From contig CM076996.1 of the NCBI GenBank assembly GCA_039090855.1, forward strand, positions 47,210,469 to 47,274,468: a stretch of DNA of 64,000 nt. The letters run 5' to 3'. The notes beneath the pieces were generated by a model. The model was not told where the DNA came from and searched no databases. It saw only the letters and a list, made by a program, of their open reading frames with translations. The stretch is from Macrothele yani (lineage: Eukaryota > Arthropoda > Arachnida > Araneae > Macrothelidae). How positions within the stretch are numbered: the first letter of the stretch is position 1; every line of letters starts with the position of its first letter. Positions 9,119 to 21,109 of the stretch are shown here, piece after piece. A program made the translations under genes and the position numbers.

Positions 9119-11604
9119 TACGATAATTGTGAAATTTATATGACAATTCACAAACTTGGATGTTAACGTTTCGGAAAATTTTCATACATTACTACAAGAA
9201 AAAATAATTAATCACTATTACAGGCAATACTGACAAACACTTCATTACTACAAGCAACCATAATAAGAACTTCGTTATCACAAGTAACTACAATAGTCAG
9301 GCATTCCTAATTATATTAAAGCAACATTAATACAAGACGTAAGAAGATAAACATTCATTGTCATATGAGACGTGTCCGTCAGTGGTTCTAAACTTGATTA
9401 AAAAGTTAAATAAAGTACAGATTTTCCCCCCATATGAACGCATCTCCTTAGTCATACATACATTAAATGTCATGAATTTAGTTTTACTTTTTTCATTTTT
9501 TAACTTTCTGCATACACGAAATCAACGGTAATCATAAAATCGTTAAGATTTAGTGGTGTGCATTTAAACAATGCCGTAATCGGATGTTAATTTTTTTTTT
9601 ATTCAGCATAGCGTGTATCCGATATTTCAAAATAATTTAGGGTGCTATCATTGCGTCAGAGGGCACGAATGAAATGTAGTTTGAAGGACAGTTTAATACA
9701 GATTAATCAAAGATAAGCATTCTTTTTATTTTCAGAACAATCGATTTCAGCGCCTGGGTCGTAAAGGTAGCCTGAATGTTTTTCATGCTGAAGGAAATAA
9801 GCAATGTGACTGACAGTACCGAACATTTTTACAGATGCTGATTATGTGTTAGAAATACTACGGGTTATTTTGCGAAACCCCCAAAAGACTTTTTCCATGA
9901 TCCTTAGAATTTCACCAAGGCACAAATAACATACATTCACACAGCACGTGGAAGAAGTGAGCCAATAGAAGAGTTTCACTGTAACGAATTCAACGTTGAG
10001 AAAATAACGAGTGAAAGAAAGTTGCGAACAGGTTTTAATATTACGTAGTTGCATCTGAAGAAGTACTGGCGTAATATGTAAAACGTAAGTTTTTTATTCT
10101 TTCTTTAGCGTTACAACTGACAAGGAATGCAGCACCGACAGTTCAGGGTTTCGTATGCGCAGAGAAATAGTACATAGGCCCTTGTGGGTAAAATAGATAC
10201 AAAAGCTGTTATTGCTGGTTTAAGCAATCTGCCAATCATTGTAAGAGTAAGCCAAAAAATACATTGCGCCTTTTATCTTTCATTAAGTATAATCGGGCTT
10301 TCCAAGGTATGCATGCTAAAATGCAAGGCAGGGTAAAACATTTATGAGACAGCTACACTAATTTCACGTTCTACTGTGACTTTTTTTTTTTTTTTTGTTT
10401 GCTTAACCTGAAATTTCAATAAACGACTGTAAAGGATAGTATTAAATAATGGAACAAGTGCACTGGAATGAAAAATATCTATAAAGTCGACCTTTGAAAC
10501 GAATTGTGTACATATGAAATTCCGCGGTAATTTTAAAACTTACGACTTTTCAGTGGGTTGAACGTTGTGACCAGAAAAACCACTGAAGACAACATGTTTT
10601 AGTTTCCATTAGAAAGTAAGAATACTTGTCACATTTAGATGAATGATGAACCAGACAAACAGATGCTGAAGACAAAATGAAACTTTAGCTTCCAAGGAAT
10701 TCAAGTGTTTAAAATGTTTCAGCATGCATCAAAATCCTTATTTCCATAGCAAATTCGCGAAAAGACTGTTGAAGGCGCAGAAAAAGCACAAGAAAGCGAA
10801 AAGATTGAAAGGTAGTCAGTAGCCTGGAAAATTGATGACGTGGGGGCGAGATTGAAGGTCATTATATTCGCTCCCTACTGCTGGGCCAATAAATTCTGGC
10901 GCTTTTCATGGTCGGCCATTTTGAATTTCGATAGCTGATGATCTGACAGAGTCGCTGAGCAGAGAGGTCGGCCGCTAGATGGCGCCCGTGTGCGCATGGG
11001 TCTGCAAAGGTGAATGAAGTTATCGATGCCATCAACATATCTGGCCTCGCGCTCCTTTCAGCCATGGTAATTACCAGTCGGGGACCAGATCTTTCACTCA
11101 CTACCTACCCTTCCAACAAACACACACACACACACAGCTCCACCCAAACCACTCTAGCCCTTTTCTTCATCACAAGCACAACATGCTGTACGCCTCATCA
11201 CCCATTTCCTTCCTTCTGTTCAACTTTCGATCTCTGGCTCTTCTAGAACTCTTTATTTTCTTATTTAGGATTTCACTTTCTCTTTCCTTTCATCAGCTCT
11301 TCACAACGTGAACACAGCGATTAGGGAAAAATGCATATACATAAAATAAAACAAGAGATGTACGATACTTGTGCATAAACTGGAAACACAGTTCCCTTTG
11401 CTGGAAGACCTCGTGACCAAATTTCAGTGTGGTAACTTATGCTTGAGCTTTTCCGTGAGTGTAAGGAGGATATATAAGGGAGCAGTGTTTCTTTTAAAAA
11501 TTTTGGACCGTGGGGGGCAAATGGAACCTTAGGGGGGGCAAGTTTTCCATTTGCTATTACTGTATATATATAATTTTTAACTACTATATTTATATATATA
11601 TATA
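9119..11604. other. no gene seen
   Basis: About 2.5 kb without a recognisable gene. It contains a poly-T run near 10381, an (AC)n tract near 11118-11138, and one CTCF-like 13/14 match, CCGCTAGATGGCGC, at 10972-10985. Confidence 0.4.
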
Positions 11605-11876
11605 GAAGTAATTATTATATATCACATACAGGGGCGCCTTTAAAGTGGTTCATTTTTTTTTTTTTGTTTTTTGTTAAAATGCGACTTACATTAGAAAAAA
11701 ATGCCTTAATTTAATAAAAATGTATCAACTTACATTCCATAAAAATGCTTTAATTTTTCTTCTATTTTTCATTAACTTTAATTCTGTTCTGGTGGATTCC
11801 CCAACACTTCCATTTTTCGTCCCCCCCCCGAAGAGAAATTCTGTATACACCCCTGATATAGTAATTACTTCTTCAA
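11605..11876. repeat. candidate small inverted-repeat element
   Basis: CAGGGGCG at 11629 and CACCCCTG at 11848-11855 are inverse, hAT-style ends. The flanks AGAAGTAATTATTATAT and ATATAGTAATTACTTCT are also inverse to each other. There is no matching 8-bp duplication, so it may be just a palindromic A+T-rich tract. Confidence 0.25.
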
Positions 11877-13922
11877 ACATTTCAAGAATAACAATTTTTT
11901 TTCAGCTAAATGAGAGGAGGTTCGGGGGGGGGGGGGGGGGCAGGTATGAAATTTTTATCTAATAGAATACATTTAACACACTCGCAGAATCACGATTCCC
12001 AGACAATTGGGTAGGATTAGTTTATTTATTATATTTTGAAGAATAGCATGCGTCATAATATACTTTTTAGCAAAATAAACTATAATACTAGAACAAATAT
12101 TAAAAATAATATAATTGGAGAAATATTTGTAGCATAAAAAAGAAACAAACATTTCTTTTTCATCACAGTTTGAATTTATTCACATTTGGCTCGGTAATCT
12201 GAAATGTCTCCAGGGAGGGGGCGAATAGTCGTTTCCGGGAGAGCTCCCCCCGAATGTATGCCTGAAAGAAACACTGTAAGGGAGTAGTATGAAATTCACC
12301 ACAAATAATTCTATCTTCGTTTTGATCAACACAATTAAAAAATACAACATTATACGTTCATATTGCTCAGACAGCAGAAATAAGCCATGACATTTCGAAA
12401 AAGATTTCCTGAAACGTTTTAAGCATTGTCAAGTACTGTAACTAATATCATGCAACTGAGCCATAGGCAAAAGAACGACTAAACTTCATTAATTTTCAAA
12501 TTTTCAGGTAAACATAAAAACTATTAAAAGGGAAAAATTATTCTACTGGCTTCACAGCAATACATATGTCAATAACTTTTATATATCATAACTTACATTT
12601 TTAAAAGCTTCCACATTGAATTAATAATCTGGCGTTCTCTTGATGGATGAAAATTTACAAATTCAATATGAAGATTTAACCCGGCAAGGAAAAAAAAAAG
12701 GCATTAGATGCAAACATTGATCGGCTAACAGAACTATCAGACACACTAACAATTACAATTTAAATTACAATGTGTTGAAAGGACACCGAAATTCCTAACA
12801 ATATCCCAACATCTCAGGTTGTAGAAGACAAATCACTATTTTCGTCAGGCAACGTTTGGCATACTGCAATTACAATTTCAGAACTGATGGCAAAGAAATA
12901 CTTGTCAAGCAAAATAGTTTAGGACTCCGGCAGCAAAACGAAATGCTTATTACAGATTCCCAAAAAGAATTTAGAGTGCATGACAGAAAGTACTAGAATA
13001 AATTATGTTTAAAAAATGATATTGAGAGATCAGGTTTAATGTTAGGTTTTTGTTAGGTTTAATGTTTAATGTCAACTTTACAATAATAAGGGAACCGAAA
13101 TTTTTTTCATAAAATAACACAAGTGATACAATTGTATCCCTCATAGATTAAACGTGTTGAGAAAACTTCACTTAAAATGGGAAAGAAGAAAATGTCACAG
13201 GAGTTTAACCCTTTAATCGGCTGGAACGAAATTAACTCGGGGTTAGCAAAATGAGCCGAAATCAGCTCCAGCGAATATATTCGAGAAATGGGCCGAACGA
13301 GGCTGGAAAGAGTGAGCGTGTGCATCAGAATGCGTTGTTTTCCAATTAGCTTGGTTATTCAAGGACGACATTTAGGGGGATGATCGACACTAATTCTTTT
13401 TGACTGATCACCTGCTAAAAAGAGCTATAAAAACTGCGACGAACCTAAGAAAAGAGAGAGATGTTCTAGGCACTTACTTCGGCTCAGTGGCATATTGTTC
13501 GTGTTAGGGGGACTGGCCCATTTCCATCATGTCTTGTGTCATGGAGCAGAAAGTAAAAAAACTAGAAGGGAACGCAAGTGACAGCTTTATCGGCGGTACT
13601 GCTGAGACGAGAGGGTAAAAGGAATTGTTCTGCCGTAGCTTTTGTAAAATCCGGCCGCCATGTGAACATTTCTAATTGGTGTACGCAGAAAGGTTTAGGC
13701 ACCATTTCGATCAGGTACATCGGCCTCTTAAAAGGTTAATACACGCGCAACCAAACTGGTTGAGATATCACGCTCCAACTCATTTACGAAACCAGCTGAT
13801 TAAGATAGCCACGGTATTAAAAAATAGTAAAAAATGGAATTTAAACAAAAATGGGCGAACCATAAATGAAAAAGTGCCAAAATTTCTGACGAATCCCTTT
13901 CGTCTTTGCGCCGTTTAAGATA
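11877..13922. other. no gene seen
   Basis: A poly-G tract at about 11923-11941 and A+T-rich DNA. No ORF with a recognisable domain on either strand. Confidence 0.4.
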
Positions 13923-14803
13923 CAGTGGAATCTCGGTTATACGCTTCTCACTTCTACATTTTTTACTTTTATACGTAATTCTGCGTTATTCCCTATATTG
14001 TACTGTAGTTTCTATCGCTTTGTTTAACTCGGTTATACGTAATTTGTTTATACGCTTTTCACGATTATACGTTAAAATTTGAATTCCAGATTATCAAAAA
14101 TACACGGTTCTTTTTTATTATTTTGTACGTAACCCGGTATATTACAACTTTGAGAGAATTAAGAGAGCGTTGCTGTGTTCTTTCTTGTTGCAGCCAAAGT
14201 TGACCCTTTATCCCATCAGAGAAGGTTCAGTTTGGATGAAAAATTGGTTTCGCATTTCACGACTCACACACGTATGCGCTATTTCAGTAAATATTGATAA
14301 ATCACTGGGACGTAACTTTGTGGTTTGTAGCTCCACTATTTCGTAGCGTAACAGAATAGAATCATACATGTATCATCAATGTTCAACATTCTGATGATTT
14401 CAAATGAATGCACACAGAAACTGGAAAAAGAAAAAAAAAGGAGCTGTTGATTCATGAGTTATACACTGAAGCACTGGCCTCAGATTCTTAGTTGTGAGCA
14501 TTTCACTTAATCTAGAATCAGGGCGTATATAGACAGATAGGGTCGTCAAAAGAGAAGTTTGATTTGCATATGCTTTATGATTTTTGCAATGCGATTAAAT
14601 ATATTATAATTTGTAACGCTTTTCTTTTCTTTCGCTGCCAACTGGACTTTAAATAAATCATTTTAAGGAACATCTTATACTCATGAAAGAAATACGGGAT
14701 TACGCCATATAATACAAATTTTGAAGATGACAATCCGTTTTTTGGCGTAAATGTGACAAGGATGGTAAGTCAGATAATATCCGAAAACTTGAAAATTTTC
14801 ATC

Positions 14804-14875
14804 GTCCTGGAGCGGGACTCGAACCCGCGTCTCCCAGAAAACGCCTAGGTATGCTAACCACTACACCACCCAGAA
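14804..14875 (-). tRNA. tRNA-like gene, unit 1
   Basis: A cloverleaf can be drawn. The acceptor is TTCTGGG/TCCAGGA, the D arm is around GTGTAGTGGTTAGCAT, the anticodon stem is CCTAG/CTGGG, and the T arm GCGGG-TTCGAGT-CCCGC holds a perfect B box (GGTTCGAGTCC). The anticodon loop GCGTTTT has C instead of the usual U33; the literal anticodon would be GTT. The overall body looks like tRNA-Glu/Asp. Most likely this is a tRNA pseudogene or the head of a tRNA-derived repeat. Confidence 0.4.
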
Positions 14876-15132
14876 CGACCAAGTTTCAAGTTTCCGATCA
14901 ATTTGAATTTAACCATCACAGGATTCGCTAGTCGAAGCAACGGCATTCATGTTTAGCGAATCTGGAGGTTAATTATCCTATCCCGTGATTGCCCGGAGAA
15001 GCAGATAAATCATGAAAGAAATACGGGATTACGCCATATAATACAAATTTTGAAGATGACAATCCGTTTTTTGGCGTAAATGTGACAAGGATGGTAAGTC
15101 AGATAATATCCGAAAACTTGAAAATTTTCATC

Positions 15133-15204
15133 GTCCTGGAGCGGGACTCGAACCCGCGTCTCCCAGAAAACGCCTAGGTATGCTAACCACTACACCACCC
15201 AGAA
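15133..15204 (-). tRNA. tRNA-like gene, unit 2
   Basis: Same fold and sequence as unit 1. A single base change lies just outside the acceptor stem, near 15206. Confidence 0.4.
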
Positions 15205-15461
15205 AGACCAAGTTTCAAGTTTCCGATCAATTTGAATTTAACCATCACAGGATTCGCTAGTCGAAGCAACGGCATTCATGTTTAGCGAATCTGGAGGTTA
15301 ATTATCCTATCCCGTGATTGCCCGGAGAAGCAGATAAATCATGAAAGAAATACGGGATTACGCCATATAATACAAATTTTGAAGATGACAATCCGTTTTT
15401 TGGCGTAAATGTGACAAGGATGGTAAGTCAGATAATATCCGAAAACTTGAAAATTTTCATC

Positions 15462-15533
15462 GTCCTGGAGCGGGACTCGAACCCGCGTCTCCCAGAAAAC
15501 GCCTAGGTATGCTAACCACTACACCACCCAGAA
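15462..15533 (-). tRNA. tRNA-like gene, unit 3
   Basis: Same fold and sequence as unit 1, including the odd C33 in the anticodon loop. Confidence 0.4.
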
Positions 15534-15790
15534 CGACCAAGTTTCAAGTTTCCGATCAATTTGAATTTAACCATCACAGGATTCGCTAGTCGAAGCAACG
15601 GCATTCATGTTTAGCGAATCTGGAGGTTAATTATCCTATCCCGTGATTGCCCGGAGAAGCAGATAAATCATGAAAGAAATACGGGATTACGCCATATAAT
15701 ACAAATTTTGAAGATGACAATCCGTTTTTTGGCGTAAATGTGACAAGGATGGTAAGTCAGATAATATCCGAAAACTTGAAAATTTTCATC

Positions 15791-15862
15791 GTCCTGGAGC
15801 GGGACTCGAACCCGCGTCTCCCAGAAAACGCCTAGGTATGCTAACCACTACACCACCCAGAA
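15791..15862 (-). tRNA. tRNA-like gene, unit 4
   Basis: Same fold and sequence as unit 1. It is the last direct unit before the inversion point. Confidence 0.4.
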
Positions 15863-16335
15863 CGACCAAGTTTCAAGTTTCCGATCAATTTGAATTTAAC
15901 CATCACAGGATTCGCTAGTCGAAGCAACGGCATTCATGTTTAGCGAATCTGGAGGTTAATTATCCTATCCCGTGATATATCCCGTGATTACCATCCTTGT
16001 CACATTTACGCCAAAAAACGGATTGTCATCTTCAAAATTTGTATTATATGGCGTAATCCCGTATTTCTTTCATGATTTATCTGCTTCTCCGGGCAATCAT
16101 ATTCTTACCATTCTTACCATCCTTGTCACATTTACGCCAAAAAACGGATTGTCATCTTCAAAATTTGTATTATATGGCGTAATCCCGTATTTCTTTCATG
16201 ATTTATCTGCTTCTCCGGGCAATCACGGGATAGGATAATTAACCTCCAGATTCGCTAAACATGAATGCCGTTGCTTCGACTAGCGAATCCTGTGATGGTT
16301 AAATTCAAATTGATCGGAAACTTGAAACTTGGTCG

Positions 16336-16407
16336 TTCTGGGTGGTGTAGTGGTTAGCATACCTAGGCGTTTTCTGGGAGACGCGGGTTCGAGTCCCGCT
16401 CCAGGAC
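16336..16407 (+). tRNA. tRNA-like gene, inverted unit
   Basis: Identical tRNA-like body on the plus strand in the inverted arm of the array. TGGTGTAGTGGTTAGCATAC and GGGTTCGAGTCCC are the internal pol III boxes. Confidence 0.4.
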
Positions 16408-16632
16408 GATGAAAATTTTCAAGTTTTCGGATATTATCTGACTTACCATCCTTGTCACATTTACGCCAAAAAACGGATTGTCATCTTCAAAATTTGTATC
16501 TTATACTCATTTAAAGCATAAATTTTACAGTAGTATTTAACATTTTGAAATTTCGTTTATACGTTTTTTACATTTGTACTTTTTTTAAGGACATCCCCCT
16601 AGGAAAAATCGCATAACCGAGGTTTCACTGTA

Positions 16633-17569
16633 AATAGAAGAAGATGAAAAGAAAGACCACTTATTAAAGTTCATTGAAGTCTTGTGTTTCATAAACAACC
16701 TAGATATTGGGGAAGCCTTATGAGTCACTGAAGCCTGAGGATTGTTGCCGGTGGCTAAATGACCGTTGTTTTTTGTAAGAGGAATTCGATGTCTACCTTT
16801 CCCGAGAAGCCGGCTGGTACCTTTAAATGGCTAAACAACTGCTCTCTTGTCATTTCTTGTCATCCTCTTCCTCAAACACTTCCACTTTGTCTCACACAGA
16901 GATATAATAACAACGAACATATCAGTTTACATCGGCAAGTGTGTTCGTTATTTCTCGAACTACGGAAGAAAAGAAAAAAGAAATGGGCATTCCGTCCCGA
17001 CAGTCCTGATTTTCCTAAAATTTAAAGGAATGAACTAAAATTGATCAGAAAGCGGTATTTGTCTTTTACTAGGTTTGACGTAAATATAGTTCAAACTTTT
17101 AAGAATTAATTATAAAATCCTGTTCTGAGTTTAAAATGCTTTCAGGCTAACTAACCAAAATTTCTATCTATCTAGCTATCTATCTCTCTATGTATCTCTC
17201 TCTCTATATATATACACATTTTTTTTTTTTTTCAATTTATTTTCACCTTAGATAAACACACTAATTTCTTCAGCGCGGCCGCTGCACAACGCGAGAGCAA
17301 TAAGATTTCAGCCTAGAAAAATCGGTGAAACTTAAGAATGGGAATGATAGGTGAATGCCATTGATTTGAATGGTGTGCCCCGATTCATCTAATGATTCAT
17401 TCTAAACAGCTCTTCTGGGCAGCTTGCTAAACCGAGCTAGGGCCTTGAAAGGGCTTTGACAACCTGAAAATTGAATGATCATCCGTGAATGACTCTTTTT
17501 CGAGAATAAAAAGAGTCATGATTTATCCCATAGCTACTTCACTGTAAAGAAGAAGACTGTTTCCATATA
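16633..17569. other. no gene; microsatellite
   Basis: A TATC/TC-rich microsatellite followed by TATATA and a poly-T run lies at about 17161-17233. ORFs around 16759-17038 have no domain and are not supported. Confidence 0.5.
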
Positions 17570-18943
17570 CGCTCACGGAAAATAAAATTTGCGCACCTAG
17601 AGGAAAACATGCTACAACGACGAAACTTTGCAAATAGCTAGACTGTGTGCTGGTATGCAAATGATCCACGTTTGGCGCGATTGAGCGTGACCACACACCC
17701 TGTGGTGGCGCTGCAAGCACGAGCCGGCAGCCTTATAAACCGGCGTGCAGTCGATGCCCCACGAAAGCGAAAAGCACCGGCCGGCGCAAGCAAGAGTACA
17801 GAGTGAAAAGAATGCCGGGTAGACGCCAGAGACGTCGATTTACGCACCTTACGGACTTTGAGAGAGGCCTGATCATCAGGCTGACAACTGCAGCGTGGTC
17901 GGCGCGCCGTTATAGCCCGCCACGTGGATCGTTCTCACCATACCGTCCGACTGTGTTGGTAGCAGTTGACACGCGACAGCACTGCCACACGGCGGAGCGG
18001 CTCCGGATGGATCAGGAGGACCACCGGTAGACAGGGTCGATGAATCGTGCGCCAGGCACGAACGGTGATGTAGCAGCTCCTCTGTGTCAATGAACCATTT
18101 CCTGACGCATCGCGGAAGCGAATCTGCGATCCCAGAGCCCCTTACGAGTACTGCCATTAACACAGGAACATCGCCGGCTCCGTTTGCAGTGGTGCCAGGC
18201 CAGAGCGACGAGGAACGCCACAGACTGGCGACGTGTGGTGTTTAGCGATGAGTGCCGCTTCGTTTTGGGGAAAGATGATCATCGTGTCCGGGTATGGAGG
18301 ACCCCGGGTCAATGGCACAATCCCAACCTCGCTATCGAGCGCCACACCTCTCCCACTACAGGCATTATGATCTGAGGAGCCATAGCCTACAATAGCGAAT
18401 CAGCTATAGTAGTGGTACGTGGATCATTGACGGGCCAGTGGTATGTGGATGAGATCCTACGGTTCCATTTGCTAACATTCCTGGCAGGGATTCCAGGTGC
18501 GCTATACCAGCAAGACAATGCCTTCCCGCACACGGCTCGGGTTGACCAGGACTGCCTACGTCGTGTCCAGACACCTCCATGGTTTTCCCGTTCCCCCGAC
18601 ACGTCCCTAATCGAGCATGCGTGGTACCAGTTGAAACGCCAGCTGCCGCCGTGTCGCACTATCCGGGATTTGGAGCACACCGTTCAACACGTGTGGGCCA
18701 GTCTGCGCAGGACAGCATCAGGCGTCTGCTCGCCTCCATGCCGGACCGTATTGCAGCATGTATCGCCGCACGAGGCGGTGCGACGTGCTATTGAAGATGA
18801 CCGGACTGCGTGCAAACAGATCCCTCGGTAATTGTCCTGCAGCTCTGTTTTTGACTCATGTGTATCTGTATCATTACGTTCAAAAAATTTAAGTTCATTC
18901 CGATGCTTCTTTTTTGGTGCACAAATTTCATTGTCCGTGAGTG
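17570..18943 (+). mobile_element. Tc1-like element, GCGCACC TIR family
   Basis: The left TIR starts CGCTCACGGAAAATAAAATT; the right end reads ATTTCATTGTCCGTGAGTG. TA flanks both. It is 1374 bp long. Confidence 0.85.
17812..18794 (+). pseudogene. Tc1-like transposase pseudogene
   Basis: From ATG 17812 the HTH region reads HLTDFERGLIIRL; soon after it a frameshift scrambles the linker. The catalytic half keeps VVFSDECRFVLG (first Asp), QQDNAFPHTARV (second Asp) and RSPDTSLIEHAW (third residue Glu). A TGA at 18373-18375 replaces the conserved Trp before GAIAY. A late frameshift near 18715 moves the true C-terminus (SMPDRIAACIAARGG) into another frame. G+C content is higher than the flanks, as in several neighbouring Tc1 copies. 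Confidence 0.9.
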
Positions 18944-19350
18944 TAGCTTCACTAATCTGCATCATTGGGGGGTGGGAGATAACGGTGAAAGATCGAAAAG
19001 CGAAAGTACGTTCTTTCGCTTTTCGTTTATAATCTTTATGTTTTTAGTCATTTTATTTATTTCTCTTTAAAGATAATACAGATAAAAAATTACCATTTGA
19101 TTAAAATCTGCGGCCCTTAGAAATGGCGGGCCTAGGCAGACATCTTGCTCCCATACGCTAAAGGACGGTTCTGGTACTATCCACTACTAGGTACTTGGCA
19201 TACATCGATGAGCCATTACATTATGACCACCCCTAGCCTAGAGAAATGAGCACGTCTGGAAACCGAACGGAGGCGCAGGTAAAGTTCCCAGAGCAGAATA
19301 TATACAACCCGAGTACCCTGCTTTCGGTTAGTAGAGTGTTCGAAGTCAGA

Positions 19351-19837
19351 ATGAGAAAAGCTGCCGATTTATCGGAGTTTAACAAAGGAGAAATTGTGAT
19401 GGTACGTCGTCTCGGAACTACGATTTCGGAAACGGCGCGGCTTGTGGGTTGTTCACGCAACTGTAGTGAGTCCGTATCAAAAGTGGTACACAAGTGGCCA
19501 AACGACGAGCCGTCGTGTAGCCGTCGTGCCGTCCGTATCTCACTGATGCCAGAGGGGAACGGAGACTGTGGCGCATTGTTCACAGCGACCGCAGAGCCAC
19601 AGTGCGACAAATCACACACACCTACAACAGGGGTGATCAGGGCAATGTGATGCAGCACACAGTTCATCGCAGCCTTCTGCGCATGAGCCTGCGTAGCCGA
19701 AGACCCGGCCGGGTCCCCATACTCACTACACGTGATCGCCAACAACGCACGAAATGGGCCCAATATCATCGAGATTGGACCGTGGATGATTGGAAGAAAG
19801 TCGCCTTGTCTGACGAATCAAGATTCCTGATGCATCA
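19351..19837 (+). pseudogene. Tc1-like transposase, 5' part
   Basis: N-terminal half of the host Tc1 transposase. ATG 19351 begins MRKAADLSEFNKGEIVM, followed by the HTH segment ISETARLVGCSR. One or more frameshifts precede THTYNRGDQGNV and the conserved segment DWTVDDWKKVALSDESRF, which holds the first Asp. The sequence is cut inside MHH by the Copia LTR and resumes at 25793 with VDGRARLRR. Confidence 0.9.
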
Positions 19838-20372
19838 TGATGGTGTAAGTTAAAAAACTAAGAAATTATTTGCAACGTTAACTATGTTCATAATCGACAG
19901 ACTTCTCAAAATGAAAATTTATCGTTATTTATTCTTGACTAAACACACAACTGAGACGCTAATGATGGTTCACGGTTATATAAAAAACATAGAATGAATA
20001 AGTTATTACACAATAATGACACCATACTTTAAGGTTATTTCGTCTGTTTTAAACAGTCTTACCATGATTAATATTCCTTTCAGGAGTTCACAGAACACAC
20101 AGCTTATTCCAGCGATAGTCCTTTTAGGTCATCATAATTCGTGTGCTCTTTTAGAGCAGTTTTGTAAGAACAACACAGCGTGTTCACACACAGCGAAGGG
20201 ACGCCATCTCTCCTTCTCAATTATCCAGGGTCGTGATCCCATAATTCTTTGCATCGCACCGCTGATTGTTCTGTTCTGCATCCTCGCAACTTAAATTCGC
20301 AAACGTAAACGAACTTGCAGCCGGTGTTCGATGAAAATAAAAAAGACGAGCAAAGGACGCTAACATCCAACA
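19838..20372 (-). repeat. Copia 3' LTR
   Basis: 535-bp long terminal repeat (TG...CA). It matches the copy at 25250-25787 with scattered substitutions, roughly 6-7% by eye. CATCA at 19833-19837 is the target-site duplication, repeated at 25788-25792. A purine-rich GGAGGG tract lies just inside it on the minus strand, in the place of a polypurine tract. Confidence 0.9.
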
Positions 20373-21109
20373 AACCCTCCTGCGTCCGCGCTAGTTAATT
20401 CCAAGTTCATTTCTGAATCTTGTAAATGCTGGATGTGGAAGTGGTTTCGTCATGAGGTCTGCAATGTTGTCTTGCGATGCACAGCATTCCAAGTCCAAAA
20501 ACCCTTCCTTTAATCCAAAATTTTCAGCCATTTCTTGAATTTTGTTCCTTTGGCTTAAATGAAAACTTCCATCTTCGTTTTTTTTGCATTTCAATTCCTA
20601 AGTAGTACTTCACTTCACCTAAATTTGTCACTTCGTACCTTTTCTGCAACTCTTCTATTACACTTTTTATTTCTGCAACATTTTCAGCGTTGATCAAAAT
20701 TTCGTCTACATACAGAACTAAATACACAGGATTTTCTTTTTCTGTCTTGAAAAATAGACAAGAATCGGCCTTGCTTTTAGTAAATCTAAGACTTTCCAAC
20801 GTTTGTTCTATTGAGTTATTCCACGCTTTTGCTGCTTGCTTTAAACCATATATAGATTTGTCCAATTTGCAAACTTTGTGTTCTTCGCCTTTCACTTCAA
20901 AACCTTCTGGTTGCTTTATATATATTTCCTCATTTAATTTTGCATTTAAATACGCAGATGCAATATCAATATGGTGTACGTGCATGTTTATATACCGCTG
21001 TAGTAAGAAAAGATCTTATTGTGGTGTGCTTGACCACTGGTGTAAAAGTTTCATTGTAGTCTGACCCATATTTTTGGTCATATCCTTTTGCTACTAATCT
21101 GGCCTTATA

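Larger units (their letters stand above)
14685..16497. repeat. 329-bp tandem array with inverted arm
   Basis: Four direct units begin at about 14682, 15011, 15340 and 15669, exactly 329 bp apart. Over the part I compared they are almost identical; I found one difference, at the edge of the tRNA-like gene in unit 2. After about 15978 the sequence turns round: a ~118-bp partial inverted copy and then a full inverted copy run to 16497. The whole block is bounded by the 13-bp direct repeat ATCTTATACTCAT (14672-14684 and 16498-16510), which looks like a target-site duplication. Confidence 0.85.
13923..16630. mobile_element. pogo/Tigger-like non-autonomous element with inserted tRNA-like array
   Basis: The left end CAGTGGAATCTCGGTTATAC and the inverted right end (CATAACCGAGGTTTCACTG) sit next to TA on both sides. 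Subterminal GTTATACG repeats recur several times, as in Tigger MITEs. No transposase is present. Without the 1.8-kb array at 14685-16497 the element would be ~0.9 kb. Confidence 0.7.

Noticed and set aside
11621..11863. hAT element with CAGGGGCG ends
   Set aside because: The 8-bp flanks (ATCACATA and ATATAGTA) do not match, so only a low-confidence inverted repeat is kept.
15972..16238. 88-aa ORF with an internal repeat
   Set aside because: It is the inverted tRNA-like array unit read through; non-coding repeat.
14685..16497. Regular spacing suggested a CRISPR-like or satellite array
   Set aside because: Units are 329 bp, identical throughout with no unique spacers, contain a tRNA-like gene and are bounded by a TSD.
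19233..19769. 178-aa minus-strand ORF
   Set aside because: Antisense shadow of the G+C-rich Tc1 transposase.
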